Notes: generated by a model not told the origin, from the sequence alone. A stretch of DNA of 64,000 bases from Blastomussa wellsi (GCA_947652115.1 OX393562.1:4044830-4108829), one strand, 5' to 3'; numbered from the stretch's first letter, positions 1 through 11,455 are shown. Numbers and translations: made by a program.

Positions 1-394
1 CAATTAGATGCACTCCGAATTTTGATATTTTGATTGATTGTCCAGTTGAGTCTATGCATTTTGTACCTATTTAAAACAACAAAGTAAATCTTAAGGTTAC
101 CATTATTTTTAGGTAAGGTAAATAGTACTGTTTATCTTTACTGGACAGGATGAGTTTAGGGGACACTTTGTGACATTAATTTACTGTCTGTAATCGTAGA
201 GTTGAGTGATGTTGAAGGTGGAGCAAAGATGAGCATGGGTACACTTTAATTTTTGTTGCTTATTGAAATTAGCGTGCATCTAATTAGGGTCAATCCTGGG
301 CATATCTGTATAATTCAACATGATGTGCATGTTATAACTTCATCATGGTTGAAATCATTCAAAATAATGAGAAAAACTGCCGGCCACAAATTAC
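1..394. other. Intron sequence at left edge
   Basis: AT-rich sequence downstream of the last visible exon of the minus-strand gene. No coding exon, RNA gene or repeat is recognised. Confidence 0.5.
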
Positions 395-639
395 CTTGAG
401 CTTCCACTAGGAGCCAGGTGACCAGCCACCACTGACAAATCACCTATGTTCGGAGAACCAACCTTCCGGACATTTGTAAAGTACTCATGGGGTGCTGCTA
501 CTTCTAGAAGCACCCTAAAAGCAGGTGATGTCGATGACACGGAGTGATAGAGTTGTACAGTGAAGGTAAGGTCAGAGTTTGGTTTCACTTTTGAAGTCTG
601 ATCCACAGTCACAGTGACAGAAAGGTCAGGTACAATTAT
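395..639 (-). CDS. Exon d of the glycoprotein gene (last visible)
   Basis: Acceptor ACTATAG precedes 639 and donor CAAG|GTAA follows 395 on the minus strand. It encodes IIVPDLSVTVTVDQTS onward, with the repeat signature FRVLLEVAAP, and ends in phase 2 on a split AG|N codon just as exon a does. I see no further exon in the remaining 394 bases, so the gene continues to the left. Confidence 0.7.
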
Positions 640-3600
640 CTATAGTTGATGAAGAAAGAGTGACTTTGTCAGAAGAAGGGGAGTCTTAAGTTTATAACAT
701 ACTGTTCTGAGTTCTTCTTTGTTATTATTATATCAATCCATAGAAAATTCAGCCAGTCAGAACGCAGGAAAACGGCATCGTATATTTGACGGTTTCATTA
801 ATTTCACACAAAATTACAACATCACTGTAATCATACGGTATGGTATAGACATTATTTTATTTAATAAAAAATTCAACACTTTGATTCAATAATGTGGCAA
901 TCTAAAAACTATCCATACCTTCATCATGGGAGGCAATCTTTGATTTGAACACCCCTCACTTATTTGGAAATCCCAGTTATAAGCTCCTGCATGGCTTACA
1001 TACTTAGTGGAGGGGGACAGGGGGGACAGGGGGCAGGAACAACTAATGAACAGGGGGAGTAAAAGGTACAGGAAGCAGGAGGCTCAAACTCGACCCCCAC
1101 CTTTCCCCCAGGCCACTACTTAAAAAATGAGTTTTGACACCCTCCTCTCCCTTAACCTCACCTCCTCACAGGGCTCCAAATACTGTAACAGTCAAATCAA
1201 TGCCCACTGAAACCTAGCCTGTTCCAGACTCTCAGATAGTTGAGCACACAAAGAAAAGATACGCAAGTGAAGCGAGCACAAGAGCAAAGACACAAGAGCC
1301 TGTAAGCATTGTTTTAAAATCCTCATGCCACCCACTTGAAAGAGGAGACCCTAACTTGTCAAGTTCAAATGTCAATAATTTTGTATTATTTCACAGTTCG
1401 ACACGAAAACCATTCGGATGTTAGCAGCCTAACTTGTACAAGGTCTTTGGCCAGAATTTACGGAACTTTCAAGAAAATTATATATCATCTTTTTACATCT
1501 TTTATTTTTTTGCCACACAAACAAAAATCAAGGTAAAATGCAATAGATAATAAACAAAAACAACTCAATACACAAGATAACCATGAAAATACAAAACCAC
1601 AATATATTAAAGGTAGAAAGCAAAATGGCGAGGGAACCTAATAAAAAACCACGGAGCTTGTAGGCTTAGGTTTCCTCACAATAAACACCAGATGACTGAT
1701 TTATGTAATTTATGACAAGTCTTTTTTATAATAATTATAGTTAATAGTTATCAATAATATACGCTTTAAGTTTTTTTTTAAAAGATGCCAGTGATGAAGA
1801 GGGCGAAATTTCAGGTGAAAGAGAATTGAAGAATTTGGGACCTCAAAAGAATACGGAGAATTGCTGAATATTTGTTCTACATATAATGGTAGACAAAAGG
1901 AGTTTGCATGCCTTGTATTGTAGCAATAAATTTGGTTGTTGATTGTGAATATGTTCTCAAATTTTTGAGGGAACGGCCCATATGTTCTCAAATTTTCGAG
2001 GGAACGACTCCTTGCTGATATACAATTTAAAAGTTACATGTATATCATTTATACAAGCTGTCTCCGCCAGCTTCGCTTTCATCGACTTTAACTTTATTTG
2101 AAAAGGAAAACCCTGAACTCTACCGCTCGCTTCGCTCATGTACATGTATCTTTTCTTCGTGTACCCAAAAATCCGAGAGCCTGGAACAAGCTAACTGAAA
2201 CCCAACATTGAACAACACTAGACATCTACTTGAACCCACCTGTAAGGTAACTGAATTCAAAAGTTGGCCAATACCATTGATGCTTGCTTCAGAAACAACC
2301 ACAATTTGTTTTTTATTTACATTCTGCACTTCATCTGCAGCCCTTATGGTTGCTTGATACTCAATCACACTGTCCAATGGCTGGGAAAAGTTCCCGACAT
2401 TCACAACAGTGCCAAGGTTCCCACTAACTGCAAATCCAGTGGTATTGAGAGCTAAAAAATTGATGAAATGAACAATAATATCAATTGTTAGTAGCAAATC
2501 AAAAAAGCGTTTAAATGTAATAAAAATTATCAATTTTTTTAATGTGAGAGCTGAGTGCATGGAAGGAAATTTTTTTTGTGTCTGGCTTGCCACACATTTA
2601 AGGCATTCAGTCACATCCATCCACAATGCGAGCCTTCGTCAGCGCCAAGTTGTGAATTTGTAGCAATTTGTGGTGAGAACTAACAAAGTTTTGCTGTACT
2701 ATCTTGATGGGTACATTGTAAATACTGTACTTTTGGGCAGTAATCGTATAATCAAGTATTGCAGTCAACATCTTATGAGGTACTGTACATGTACATGTAG
2801 CTCCTGATCTCAATCAGGATTCCAGCACAATAACCATAATTACACCACTGTGCCTTCCAAGCTTGGGTTCTGGACTTCAAAAAATGCTTCAGTCATCACA
2901 TCAAATTGTTGTAAGAAAACTACATTAAATTATTGTCCTGTCAACTCCCTTGCATTAGGAATGACAGTCTCATGTTTGTGGGCAAAAAACTTCCATCAAA
3001 CACCTGCTAATGCCTACGGCTAAATAATTTCTCACACCTTTTTGAAATATTTTCAAAAGTTACAGTATATTGCAGGGTACAACCTTAAAGGGACCTAGTC
3101 AGCCTCCGCCATTTTCAATGGCATCAAAATTATGGCAATTGTATGATGAAGAGTAATTGCATTGCATTGCTGTAGGTTAATATGTTACTGGAAGTGTTTA
3201 AATTACCTTCAATGAGTTTTGAAGCAATTTCTGTCGTTTTGACATGATCCACGTAAAACAGAATACGAAAATTTTTGCATGTAAACAATAACAAAGGTGT
3301 GGCTGATTAGGGCCCTTTAAGTGACACGGATTTAGAAAAAATGTAAACTAGCTAGAAGCCCTGAATTAAGAGAAGAGTGTAATTTGGTACACTGCACATC
3401 TGCCAAATTCACTGATTTTAGAAGAAAAAAGTACTTGTTATGAAATTGTTTTTTCTTTACGAAACAGATCCTGGTTCGATCCGGAACCCAGAAATCTTCG
3501 GAGTGCCTTGGCAAATGTCTAGAACATCCCCTGAAGTCTTCAGACGACTTAAGATAATTATGGTCAGGATGTCTTCAAACACCCTTATACCGGCAAAAAT

Positions 3601-6336
3601 CTCACACCTTTAACTCACAAAAAGTTGGCAGGTATATCTATAGTCCCAGGGTACGACAAAAAGACTTTTCAATAGCACGGGACTACTGCAATGACCAGTT
3701 GGGCTTGCAACTTCTTATCGCAGGTTACCCGATGGGCAAGCATGAAGTGGACATGAGTGAAGCAATGTCATTAACTGGTGTTAGTTCAACTTGTTCTTGT
3801 AAGGATTGAAAGATTCAGCATTTAATTTTTGTTTAACAGAAAGTTTGTGAGAGAAAGCATAGCAATACAAATCTTTTAGTAAAATGTAAAATTTAAGCTA
3901 CGAAATCAATCAAAATGTTTATATTTTTTCGGACTAAAAGCTCCTCAGAGATTCAGTCTATATAGTAAGATAAAATTAAAGGCAAGCCCGGTTTTGGAAA
4001 CCTGGTACAAACTTTTTCAGTTGAAGGCCTTATCAGAGAGTCGCACTGTACCATTGATTGATCACACTACAGTGCATGTAGCTTTATACTAACGTCTTAC
4101 CAGCTCCTTCAAGCTGTCCGTTAAGCGATTTTAAATTTCTTCCAACATGTGTGATGTGACCAGCTATTGCTTCCAAACCAATCCCACCAACCTTGACCGT
4201 AAAGTTGGCATTTGTAGTCACTGGAATCTGCACCGTCATACCTAAAACCATATCTTCCCCAATGGTGACGGCCATCAAATCCCGTGTTGGATGTGGCACA
4301 TTGCTACTTAAAACCACAGGGGCAAATGGGAGCACCTTTTTAATTCCAATTGTCTTTACATCAGCAGTATGTATTGGCAACCAGTCTTTGCGAGTGTATT
4401 CCAGAGATAAGAAGTTGTCATGGTAACTTCCTGCGGCCACTGAGGACTTGATCAGATTAAGCAGGCGTCCATGTACCCAAGATGATGAATTTAACCTAGA
4501 AGTAATCAAGGAAACGTTTGTAAAGAGGTTGCCAAAAGTGGAAGTAATTTTAGCACACAACATCGTCATTAGTTTTGCTGGGTATGTGCCGCTGGTCTCT
4601 CCGATCCCTCACCCCATTTTATGCCTACCGGTATTCTTTGGTCACTGCTTTTGCAAATGCAATTTTTGTGATCCGATTGTAAGCTGATTGTTGAATTAAA
4701 ACAACAGTAACAACTTTTTTATCACAAATAATTTCTCACCCCTCCCACCACCTGTTTATTATTAATTTTTATTCAGGGAGGGGTCTCAATAGCCAAAACG
4801 TTTAAGGCTCAGTATGAAGCTACAATTATCAAACATCTGTGGTGGAGGTAACCATTATATCCACAAGAGTAGAGGGGGGTTCACAACAGAGGTACATGTA
4901 CATGCCAGAGCTCCAATGTGCACGCTGGTATTACTAGCCCTGACATCCCACAAGATTCATAACAGTTGCAATAACTAAACACCTTACCTTGATAATTCCA
5001 CTGTGAACCCAGAGCTAGAATTTGTTAGCATATGTGTTCCCTTCAGATCCGTACATACAACTTCATCTGACACAGCACTTTGATTTCCAGTTACATTGGA
5101 AACTGAGATATTGCTACACAACTTGGCTGAATAACTGTCAATTTCTATGTCCACAGACGGCACTAAAACATCAATACTAACATTAAACACAGGGGCTGTT
5201 GAAATGTGAGGATTCCGAACTTCAAATTCAAGCTCCACCATCTTTTTACTCTCATAGCAGCATTCGGGAAGTTCTGTGTCCAAATAATACTTGAGTAATG
5301 GCTGACCAAGCTTCAAAGTTAACAAGGTTTCATCTGCAGCTTTAATATTTAAGCCACTGGGTGAGTCATACATGTACTTCAGAACGCAAGTGACATTACC
5401 TTCAGTGTCTGGAATATACAATCCTTCCAATGAGTCCACTACACCAGTAATTTTTACAGTAATGGTCCCATTAAAAGATGCATTTCCCATGTTAAAAGTC
5501 TCTCCGAATGCGAACTCTGCAATGTTTTTGGACAGTGGAAACAGATGTGAAGTAAAAGAACTGATGCTCAGTTGTGCCATTGATCCCTTAGAAAGAAGCT
5601 GTGATTCAACACCTTCAGATAAGCTCAACACAGAACCTCTGAGAAATTTCATGGGTGTTGAATTTCCAAACGTGGGTAGCACTACCACAAGTTTAATATT
5701 TGCAGTTAACCTTGGAAGCTGAAAACTTACAAGAAGTGTTATTTCTTCATCTGATGTTAAAATAACTCCTGGTGTCTCTGGTACTGAAGTACCATCTGCT
5801 TCAAGCTGAAGATTTCCAGGAACTGCTGTTTTATATGATGCTATGTTCACTTGACGGGTTTCATTTAAAAATGATGCATTTGCTGTAATGTTAAATAAAC
5901 TGTCAACTTTAGCTGAATGCTGCAATTTAAGCTGCACATCAAGGGCAGCTGTCCAAGTAAGGTTTTGTGAAACAGCATCAAATTTTATAACATTAAACCC
6001 ATGAGCACCACCTGTCACAATTGATGAGTTAATATCCAAAGATGGCACAAAAGAACAGTTGGATAAATCTGTAATGATATGTCCAGTGTAATTACTGCGA
6101 TTTCTTGGGCTTATGATGTCAAACACCATCGGCAAAGTAATCAGAAGTTTTATGAACACAGTGTTGCTCTTTACAGAATTGCACGCAGTTGAATTCTCAA
6201 ACAAGGATTTTTCTGTGCCATTATAATTTAAGAAAAAGGTAAAATTTAACAAGTCTGCTCCTTCAATTACAGCCAGCGATGGAGGAAAGACTTGCGAGGT
6301 TATCGATAAACCGTGATCCCCAAATACTAATGCCAT
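395..6336 (-). CDS. Partial gene: secreted multi-domain beta-sandwich glycoprotein (DUF11/D2-like repeats)
   Basis: Uncharacterised gene, 3' end beyond the left edge. Four exons join in frame: 6336-4988, 4495-4101, 2451-2240, 639-395, giving 733 residues before the edge. Splice sites are GT-AG with phases 2, 1, 0 and 2. The product is rich in Ser, Thr, Val and Asn with about 17 N-glycosylation sequons in the first 450 residues, no transmembrane segment and few cysteines. Segments repeat a pattern of an acidic/Gly turn, then alternating hydrophobic strands, then Leu-Pro (for example TSDEEITLLVSFQLP in exon 1 and TIGEDMVLGMTVQIP in exon 2). This resembles bacterial DUF11 and fimbrial isopeptide D2 modules; the family link is inference. 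The Met at 6336 has no signal peptide after it, so true upstream coding exons may be missing. A structural or adhesive extracellular role is plausible but unproven. Confidence 0.7.
1009..1058 (+). other. G-run cluster (possible G-quadruplex)
   Basis: Four runs of five or six G are separated by ACA, ACA and a 19-base loop. The pattern can form a G-quadruplex, on the strand opposite to the host gene's transcript. It may only be low-complexity sequence. Confidence 0.4.
1725..1995 (-). pseudogene. Remnant of non-LTR reverse transcriptase (CR1/L2-like) C-terminus
   Basis: Minus-strand translation gives the hallmarks of the C-terminal tail of CR1/L2-type ORF2: first a YNTRHANSFCLPL-like segment, then after a frameshift and an in-frame TGA, GPKFFNSLSPEIS followed by SLASFKKKLKAYI and a stop. 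In intact elements these motifs are consecutive, so this is a decayed, 5'-truncated copy inside the intron. Confidence 0.65.
1951..2006 (+). repeat. Two-copy 31-bp tandem repeat
   Basis: ATGTTCTCAAATTTT(T/C)GAGG occurs at 1951 and again at 1982, with one mismatch over the first 25 bases. The spacing is 31 bp. Confidence 0.7.
2240..2451 (-). CDS. Exon c of the glycoprotein gene
   Basis: Acceptor ATTTTTTAG precedes 2451 and donor CAG|GTGGGT follows 2240 on the minus strand. Two bases complete an Ala codon and the reading frame then runs LNTTGFAVSGNLGTVV to NSVTLQ, ending in phase 0. It contains NTT and NFS sequons. The frame continues as an apparent ORF on both sides, but those extensions are low-complexity intron sequence. 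Confidence 0.7.
2452..4100. other. Intron of the glycoprotein gene
   Basis: A 1.65-kb intron between exons c and b. Apart from the TTAA-flanked MITE at 3085-3320, I recognise no feature. Confidence 0.6.
3085..3320. mobile_element. piggyBac-like MITE with TTAA target duplication
   Basis: A 228-bp element (3089-3316) is bounded by 16-bp imperfect terminal inverted repeats: AGGGACCTAGTCAGCC on the left, and AGGGCCCTAATCAGCC as the reverse complement of the right end. TTAA lies immediately outside on both sides (3085-3088 and 3317-3320). TTAA duplication is characteristic of piggyBac-type insertion. There is no coding capacity, so it is non-autonomous. The family assignment is inference from the target site. 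Confidence 0.75.
4101..4495 (-). CDS. Exon b of the glycoprotein gene
   Basis: Acceptor TTACTTCTAG precedes 4495 and donor GTAAGA follows 4101 on the minus strand. The single first base completes the split Arg codon of exon a, which supports the join. It encodes 131 residues, including TIGEDMVLGMTVQIPV, the clearest copy of the D2/DUF11-like module start, and one NFT sequon. It ends in phase 1. Confidence 0.75.
4496..4987. other. Intron of the glycoprotein gene
   Basis: A 492-bp intron between exons a and b with a canonical donor and acceptor. No embedded feature is recognised. Confidence 0.6.
4988..6336 (-). CDS. Exon a of the glycoprotein gene (first visible coding exon)
   Basis: Encodes 449 residues plus two bases of the next codon. 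The donor at 4987-4982 reads GTAAGG on the minus strand. An in-frame stop lies 30 bases upstream of the Met, beyond an in-frame stretch (HFNPLLARIK) that could also be coding if the CTGCTAG acceptor just upstream is used. So 6336 may be an internal Met rather than the start. The segment holds at least two repeat modules, each with a strand-rich half and a Leu-Pro motif (LITLPMVFD, LVVVLPTFG). Four cysteines cluster near residues 359-360, 404 and 424. Confidence 0.75.
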
Positions 6337-6487
6337 TTTGATACGGGCTAGCAGAGGGTTGAAATGTCAACAGAGACCATTTGTGTAAAATGCAGATTAC
6401 AAGCAACCGTAAGCCCTCGACATGTAAACAAAATTTAAGTTCATCTCCTCACGCATGAAGTCGATGTACGATGCAGCGAACTGCCCA

Positions 6488-6897
6488 CCTACAGAAATAT
6501 AAACAAGAAAACAGTTTAGATTCAAATTTTAATTTAAACACCATTAAGGGAAAACCAAATAAGGTTATCGCTCAGATAAACCCAAATTTAAGCTAATATG
6601 TGATAACGAAAATATATTTTAAGAAACTAACGTTCAGAGAATAATATCAAATACATGTGTGCGATCACGCCAAGTGAAACGAGATTCAATTAACATGTAC
6701 TTCAAGCAAAGGCACATTATAAGAACTACTAGTGTTTCCAAAAAACGCACCGGAGAACAAATGAATCGATCCCTTGTCATTCCCACTGTCATTCATCAGC
6801 ATTCATGCTCATCGGTTTATCAGCGTAGAATAAGGTCGCGATTTCACAAATTTGAATATGTGAGGCGCAACGTTACACAACTGAACACTGTCTTACC
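6488..6897 (-). other. Candidate upstream intron boundaries / 5' UTR exon of the glycoprotein gene
   Basis: On the minus strand a good donor (CAGAAG|GTAAGAC) ends a possible exon at 6897. A strong acceptor with a long pyrimidine tract (TTTATATTTCTGTAG) opens at 6488, 152 bases before the Met at 6336. Joined in the only short ORF frame seen (MALVSFR...), translation soon hits a stop. If real, this is a non-coding leader exon pair. It is uncertain. Confidence 0.3.
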
Positions 6898-7928
6898 TTC
6901 TGAATGATACAAGAGCCATGATCGTGTCGTGTAAATAAAAGAATGCTAAATCAATTTTCTGTAAACTAGACTCGGTTTTAAAGCGCAGATCTACAAAAAA
7001 AGCGAATTACAACAGTATTAACTATACGTCACTCTCTTATCCGTGAAATGTGCTACTGTTCAAACAAAAGTTTGACGTTCTGAGCCTAATATTAGCATGA
7101 AAGACAAAAGCGATGAGGATCCGGACATCATTCGCGCGAATCGCCATTTTCCTTGTTAAACCGTTGCCATGGTCACTAGCAAATGGAGCCAAAACAACCG
7201 CTGGACAGCAATATTTGTTCCTTTTTTAATTAATTTACTTTTTTATTTTTTTATTTTTAGGGAAGAACGGTCGTATCATTCCATTGTCTTTTACAGACAG
7301 CATTTAGTGGCTTGGAGTGTGCTAATTGTTACTTAAATTTAGCCGTGCCGACTATAACAAAACTTATCTGGTAGATTGTATAATTTATTTATAGCATAAA
7401 CGCTGTTCAAATACAATGATATCACTGCTTGTTTGGGCATCACGTAACTATGGAAATATACATAATTATACATTTTTTTTTCTAATTATACTTAAAAACT
7501 GTAACATTGTAATCAGTTTTGTTTCTTTCAGATACCGTTATTTCTAACACAAATGAACAAAATTTAACGGTTGAATGAAGTCGCAGTTTCTTGTGCATCC
7601 CACATATTTTTTTCTTCAAAAACTTGCCTGCTATTTAAAACAGAAATCAGTTGCATTATAAAATCACTAATAACATTTTTCCACCCTCAAAGCAAGTTAC
7701 TTACCTTGGACGGTAAATTAGCTCTTATTTTAAATTATCATTTTTAAAATTGTTCAGCTCCTCCTCCTTCGGAAGACGTATTTGTGTGATAAAACGCCCC
7801 AAGAAGTCACCCTAATCATTATGTTTTGTCAGTGTTTGTATTTGTACTGAAAAAAATATCAGAAGATCTAATTAACGCTCTCGAATCAGTGTATTTACAA
7901 GTTTGCTCCACTTTTTTGAAATAAAGTT
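6898..7928. other. Intergenic region left of the microsatellite
   Basis: AT-rich, with no convincing ORF. A CpG-containing patch near 7110-7200 could be promoter-proximal for the minus-strand gene, but I see no defined element. The last ~200 bp before 7926 may be the 3' UTR of a retroelement (see the microsatellite entry). Confidence 0.4.
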
Positions 7929-8308
<380 letters not shown>

Positions 8309-8487
8309 GTATGCTTCGTTGAAATGAACTTACTTTAAATGTGTTGTTTGTAAAGAATGCTTTTCACGCAGGACGTAATAACCCAATTTATAATATCTTA
8401 TAATTGTTTCTTGATGCCAAAATTTCCCAAACATTTTGAATCAATTGTTATTAAAATGCGTTTAGTGAAAAGTAAACAATTAAATCA

Positions 8488-8870
8488 GGCCCCGTCCACA
8501 CGTACCCGTTTTCGTTTTTCTCCACACGTAGCGTTTTCATGTCATTTTCACCCGTCCACACGAAAACGCTGAAACGATTCGAAAACGCATATACCGCATA
8601 TACCGCAAGATAGGAAGGGAAGCCACGTGGTGCCATTTTCTTTCGCGCGGGTGGGCTTTATCAAATACTGATACGTCATCATTTTTCAAAAGTTCCGTCC
8701 ACACGTAAAAACGAAAACGGCGTTTTCAAAAAATTCCACTCTGGAGAGCGTTTTCAAAAAGTTGCGTTTTCGGTGACCATTTTCATCGGATACGTGTCGA
8801 CGGAAACCGTATCCGTAATAAAAAAGTTGTGTTTTTAAATGCATGAAAACGGTTACGTGTGTACGGGACC
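8488..8870. mobile_element. Harbinger-like MITE with TCA target duplication
   Basis: A 383-bp element with ~26-bp imperfect inverted termini: GGCCCCGTCCACACGTACCC on the left, and GGTCCCGTACACACGTAACC as the reverse complement of the right end. TCA flanks both ends (8485-8487 and 8871-8873). The interior carries many subterminal GTCCACACG and GTTTTCG-type motifs in both orientations. A 3-bp target duplication and GG..CC termini suit PIF/Harbinger non-autonomous elements. There is no ORF. Confidence 0.75.
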
Positions 8871-9464
8871 TCAATCAACAGACAGTCCATGACCTTTGAT
8901 TTTTAAAAATTATTTTAAATGATGGTCTTTTGAGTACTAGAGTGATTTTACTGAGACCGCTTTTTTTATTATACCCCTAAAATGAAATCACACAAAGCCC
9001 GAGCGCAAAGTACAACATTATTGTTAACTATCTTTTAAATTTGCCTGAAAAAAATTCGTGCAGAGGGTTTCATTGGAAAAACCCTGCATAAGCATTTAGC
9101 GAGAAAACGTTCCTGCAAACTAGTAGTATCAGCCTTGCAGTTATGTGAACATTTAATTTATCTCGCTACATTTCGTTTTTTGTCTGATATGGAATTGTCC
9201 AAATTCGCATATCACATATTTTAATCGGGAGTTTGAGATATCAATGTCAGCGATCACTAAAACTCTAAAGAGCATTTTATAGTTTACATCTGAAAGCAAA
9301 GATATGTGCTTGAAGCAAGGTATTTGAATTGATTTTTTAATTTATTTTAATGAAACAAGATATTTAATGGCACCTGATATTTTTAATTGCTTTCACTATA
9401 CTTCCTGGCGAGATAATAATTGAGGCAAAGCATTACATATCGATTAATTAAAGAAGGATTCGTG
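8871..9464. other. Intergenic, nothing recognised
   Basis: About 590 bp of AT-rich sequence with no ORF, repeat or site that I can support. Confidence 0.5.
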
Positions 9465-9640
9465 TGCCCAGGGGGTACTCCCATTATATATGACGGGGGT
9501 GTCCGACAGAGCTTCATATTGCAAACCCCAAAAAATACACGAGCCTGAAATTTAGACAATTTTGAAACAAGCTCTATTTTGGGGGGTACATTTTTATCTT
9601 GCAAGAAACGTGAGGGGGGGTCAAATTTTATGACACAGCA
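9465..9640 (+). repeat. Dispersed G-run-rich repeat fragment
   Basis: Contains CAGGGGGTACTCCCATTATA, then a GGGGTGTCCGAC block, CCCCAAAAAATACACGAG and further G-runs. The AATGGGAGTACCC core recurs in reverse orientation at about 24,482. A diverged inverted relative of the ATTATATATGACGGGGG-TGTCCGAC block lies near 10,660-10,690. It is probably an old interspersed repeat of unknown class. Confidence 0.45.
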
Positions 9641-10380
9641 ATGGAAGTCTAAAAGTTTTACAACTGGGACTATCCTAGCCTTGTTACCTTTCAGAATGCA
9701 GGAAATAGAAACTCGCGCCTTTTCGCTCGTGCTCGCTCCCAAAAACTACCTTTTTTATATTTCAAGGGAATATGTGATATTAAAACATTTTCAGGTGTTC
9801 TTGAGTGTTGCTGGGGAAAATTTATCTATACCTTTTTGCCAGAACATAATCCATATTTTTTTCCCAGCCAGCAATTAGAACAAACAACAAAAGTGCGGAA
9901 ATGGCACTGAAAACCGTTGAAATCCACTCTTCTCAACGAGATTCAAGCCTTCGTCAAGCAGTTTCTTCAGTCGCCCCTCCACGTTTCAATCGGTCAGCGC
10001 AGAAGTAGTGTTTGTTTCAGTGACAACTCCCATGAGAAAACATATAATGAACCACTTTGCTAGCCAGCCAGCAACATTTGCACAGACTCGTTGGGTGCCC
10101 CCGCGCCTCACTAGATAGTCGCCAAACTAAATGTGCACACCCGTGTCAGGGCTTTATCATGCACCATATTATGTACCGTAACCCACCAGATTACCTACAG
10201 GCATATAAAACTATAGAAAGGAATGATAACAATTTTATTCACACACAAACAGCTAAACTTATTACAAACAAGGTGGAAAATAAAAACAATAAACGAGAGA
10301 AAAGATAAAAGAGATATTAAAAAATGGGATAAAAATATGTATGTGTGAGGAACGAAGAAAGGAATTTTGCATTATTTAAA
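9641..10380. other. Intergenic, nothing recognised
   Basis: Two short ORFs are present without family features. No gene is supported. Confidence 0.4.
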
Positions 10381-10740
10381 ACATAGTCAGAAAGGGGGGG
10401 GGGGGGGGTGGGTACACTTTTTAAAATTAGAATTGCGAAGGGGGGTATAATTTTCTTAAGTAATTATTTTGGGGGTTACAGTTTAGAAACACCACACTTT
10501 TTTAAAAACCACCGCCACCCCGTAATAAACGATCGGTCCCTAATCTAATGTGAACCCCCAAAAATGCGCGTATCTTTTAAGACCTAAAAAAATGCGTGAC
10601 AGATCTGTTGACCCAAAAAAAACCGAGCGTGTAAATTTTCAACCCCCCACCAAAAAATACGTCGGACCTCCCCATCATGTATAATACGATTAACCAACCC
10701 CACCCCCCCCCCTCCCCCTGTGGCAGTATGGCTTGATACC
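10381..10740 (-). repeat. Dispersed C/G-homopolymer-rich repeat, inverted relative of 9465-9640
   Basis: Starts with a G15 run (10394-10408) and includes several CCCC(C)AAAAA(T) blocks. A minus-strand reading near 10,690 (ATTATACATGATGGGGAGG then TCCGAC) is similar to 9480-9510. The two fragments may be remains of one repeat family inserted in opposite orientations. Confidence 0.4.
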
Positions 10741-11385
10741 CGCCTTGTTGTTTTGGCGCCAATACGAAACCACACGTGCCAATTTCCTTCCCGCCAAAAC
10801 ATCTCATTAAGCAAAAACAGATGTTTGGGTTGATGTTTTCTTTTGGAATTAAATTTCCTTTTAATTTGAAACGTGTTTCTTGCTATAGCAAATGTCAAAA
10901 GAATTATCAGTGTCATATCGCAAATTGTCACCTTTCCTGCCGCTGACACTAATTGACGTTGAAGTTTTTAATTCTGCGTTTGCATTTTGTAGGGGCTTGG
11001 AAATATTTTATGCTAATCAGGACAAAAATCCAACACAAACTACGCGATGCGTGTTCAGTACGTTCAACCTTATATTTACGTGAACCATTTGCCCTTAAAA
11101 ATGCTCCCGAATTGCCTTGCCAAAATTTATCTTGCTGCTCAAAAAATCTGAGTTTCACCCCCTTTCTTTTTTTTTTTTTTTTTTTTTGGGGGGGGGGGGG
11201 GGGGCTGCAGAAACTCCCCCGGCCCTGCCGCTCCGACCCGTTCGCCAATGAGGGTGATGGCGTTTTAAACATATCACATGCCTAAATCCGCCCAATCAAT
11301 GTGCCTCAAGTTGTGTATTACAATACCGCGGTTAGGGGCAAGTGTTTCTGCAAAATTCGTACTTTTACCATCTACAGATGTCGAA
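10741..11385. other. Upstream region of the Ig/FN3 gene, with T21-G17 tract
   Basis: Includes a T21 run followed directly by G17 (11167-11204) and a GC-richer patch with CCAAT at about 11,245. It lies just upstream of the signal-peptide exon, so it probably contains the promoter and 5' UTR. No TATA box is obvious. Confidence 0.45.
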
Positions 11386-11455
11386 ATGTCGACTCTGCAA
11401 GGACTCCTCCTTTTTTTTGTTCACGTGTTAATATTGCTGTCAAGTTTGATCAAAG
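11386..11455 (+). CDS. Exon 1: signal peptide
   Basis: Encodes MSTLQGLLLFFVHVLILLSS and a few more residues, a long hydrophobic core with no charge until Lys23. The donor AAAG|GTAAGT is strong. It ends in phase 1. The following intron is only 100 bp. Confidence 0.85.

Larger units (their letters stand above)
640..2239. other. Intron of the glycoprotein gene
   Basis: About 1.6 kb, mostly unremarkable AT-rich sequence. It contains a G-run cluster at 1009-1058, a reverse-transcriptase remnant at about 1725-1995, and a two-copy 31-bp tandem repeat starting at 1951. Confidence 0.6.

Noticed and set aside
3470..3490. tRNA B-box-like GGTTCGATCC
   Set aside because: No A box at the proper distance and no cloverleaf.
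6659..6907. 82-residue plus-strand ORF rich in Arg/Lys
   Set aside because: No family features, and it overlaps the likely upstream region of the minus-strand gene.
11278..11385. Upstream in-frame ATG of the Ig/FN3 gene as the true start
   Set aside because: It would place 36 ordinary residues ahead of the hydrophobic signal core; the ATG at 11386 gives a normal signal peptide and has G at -3.
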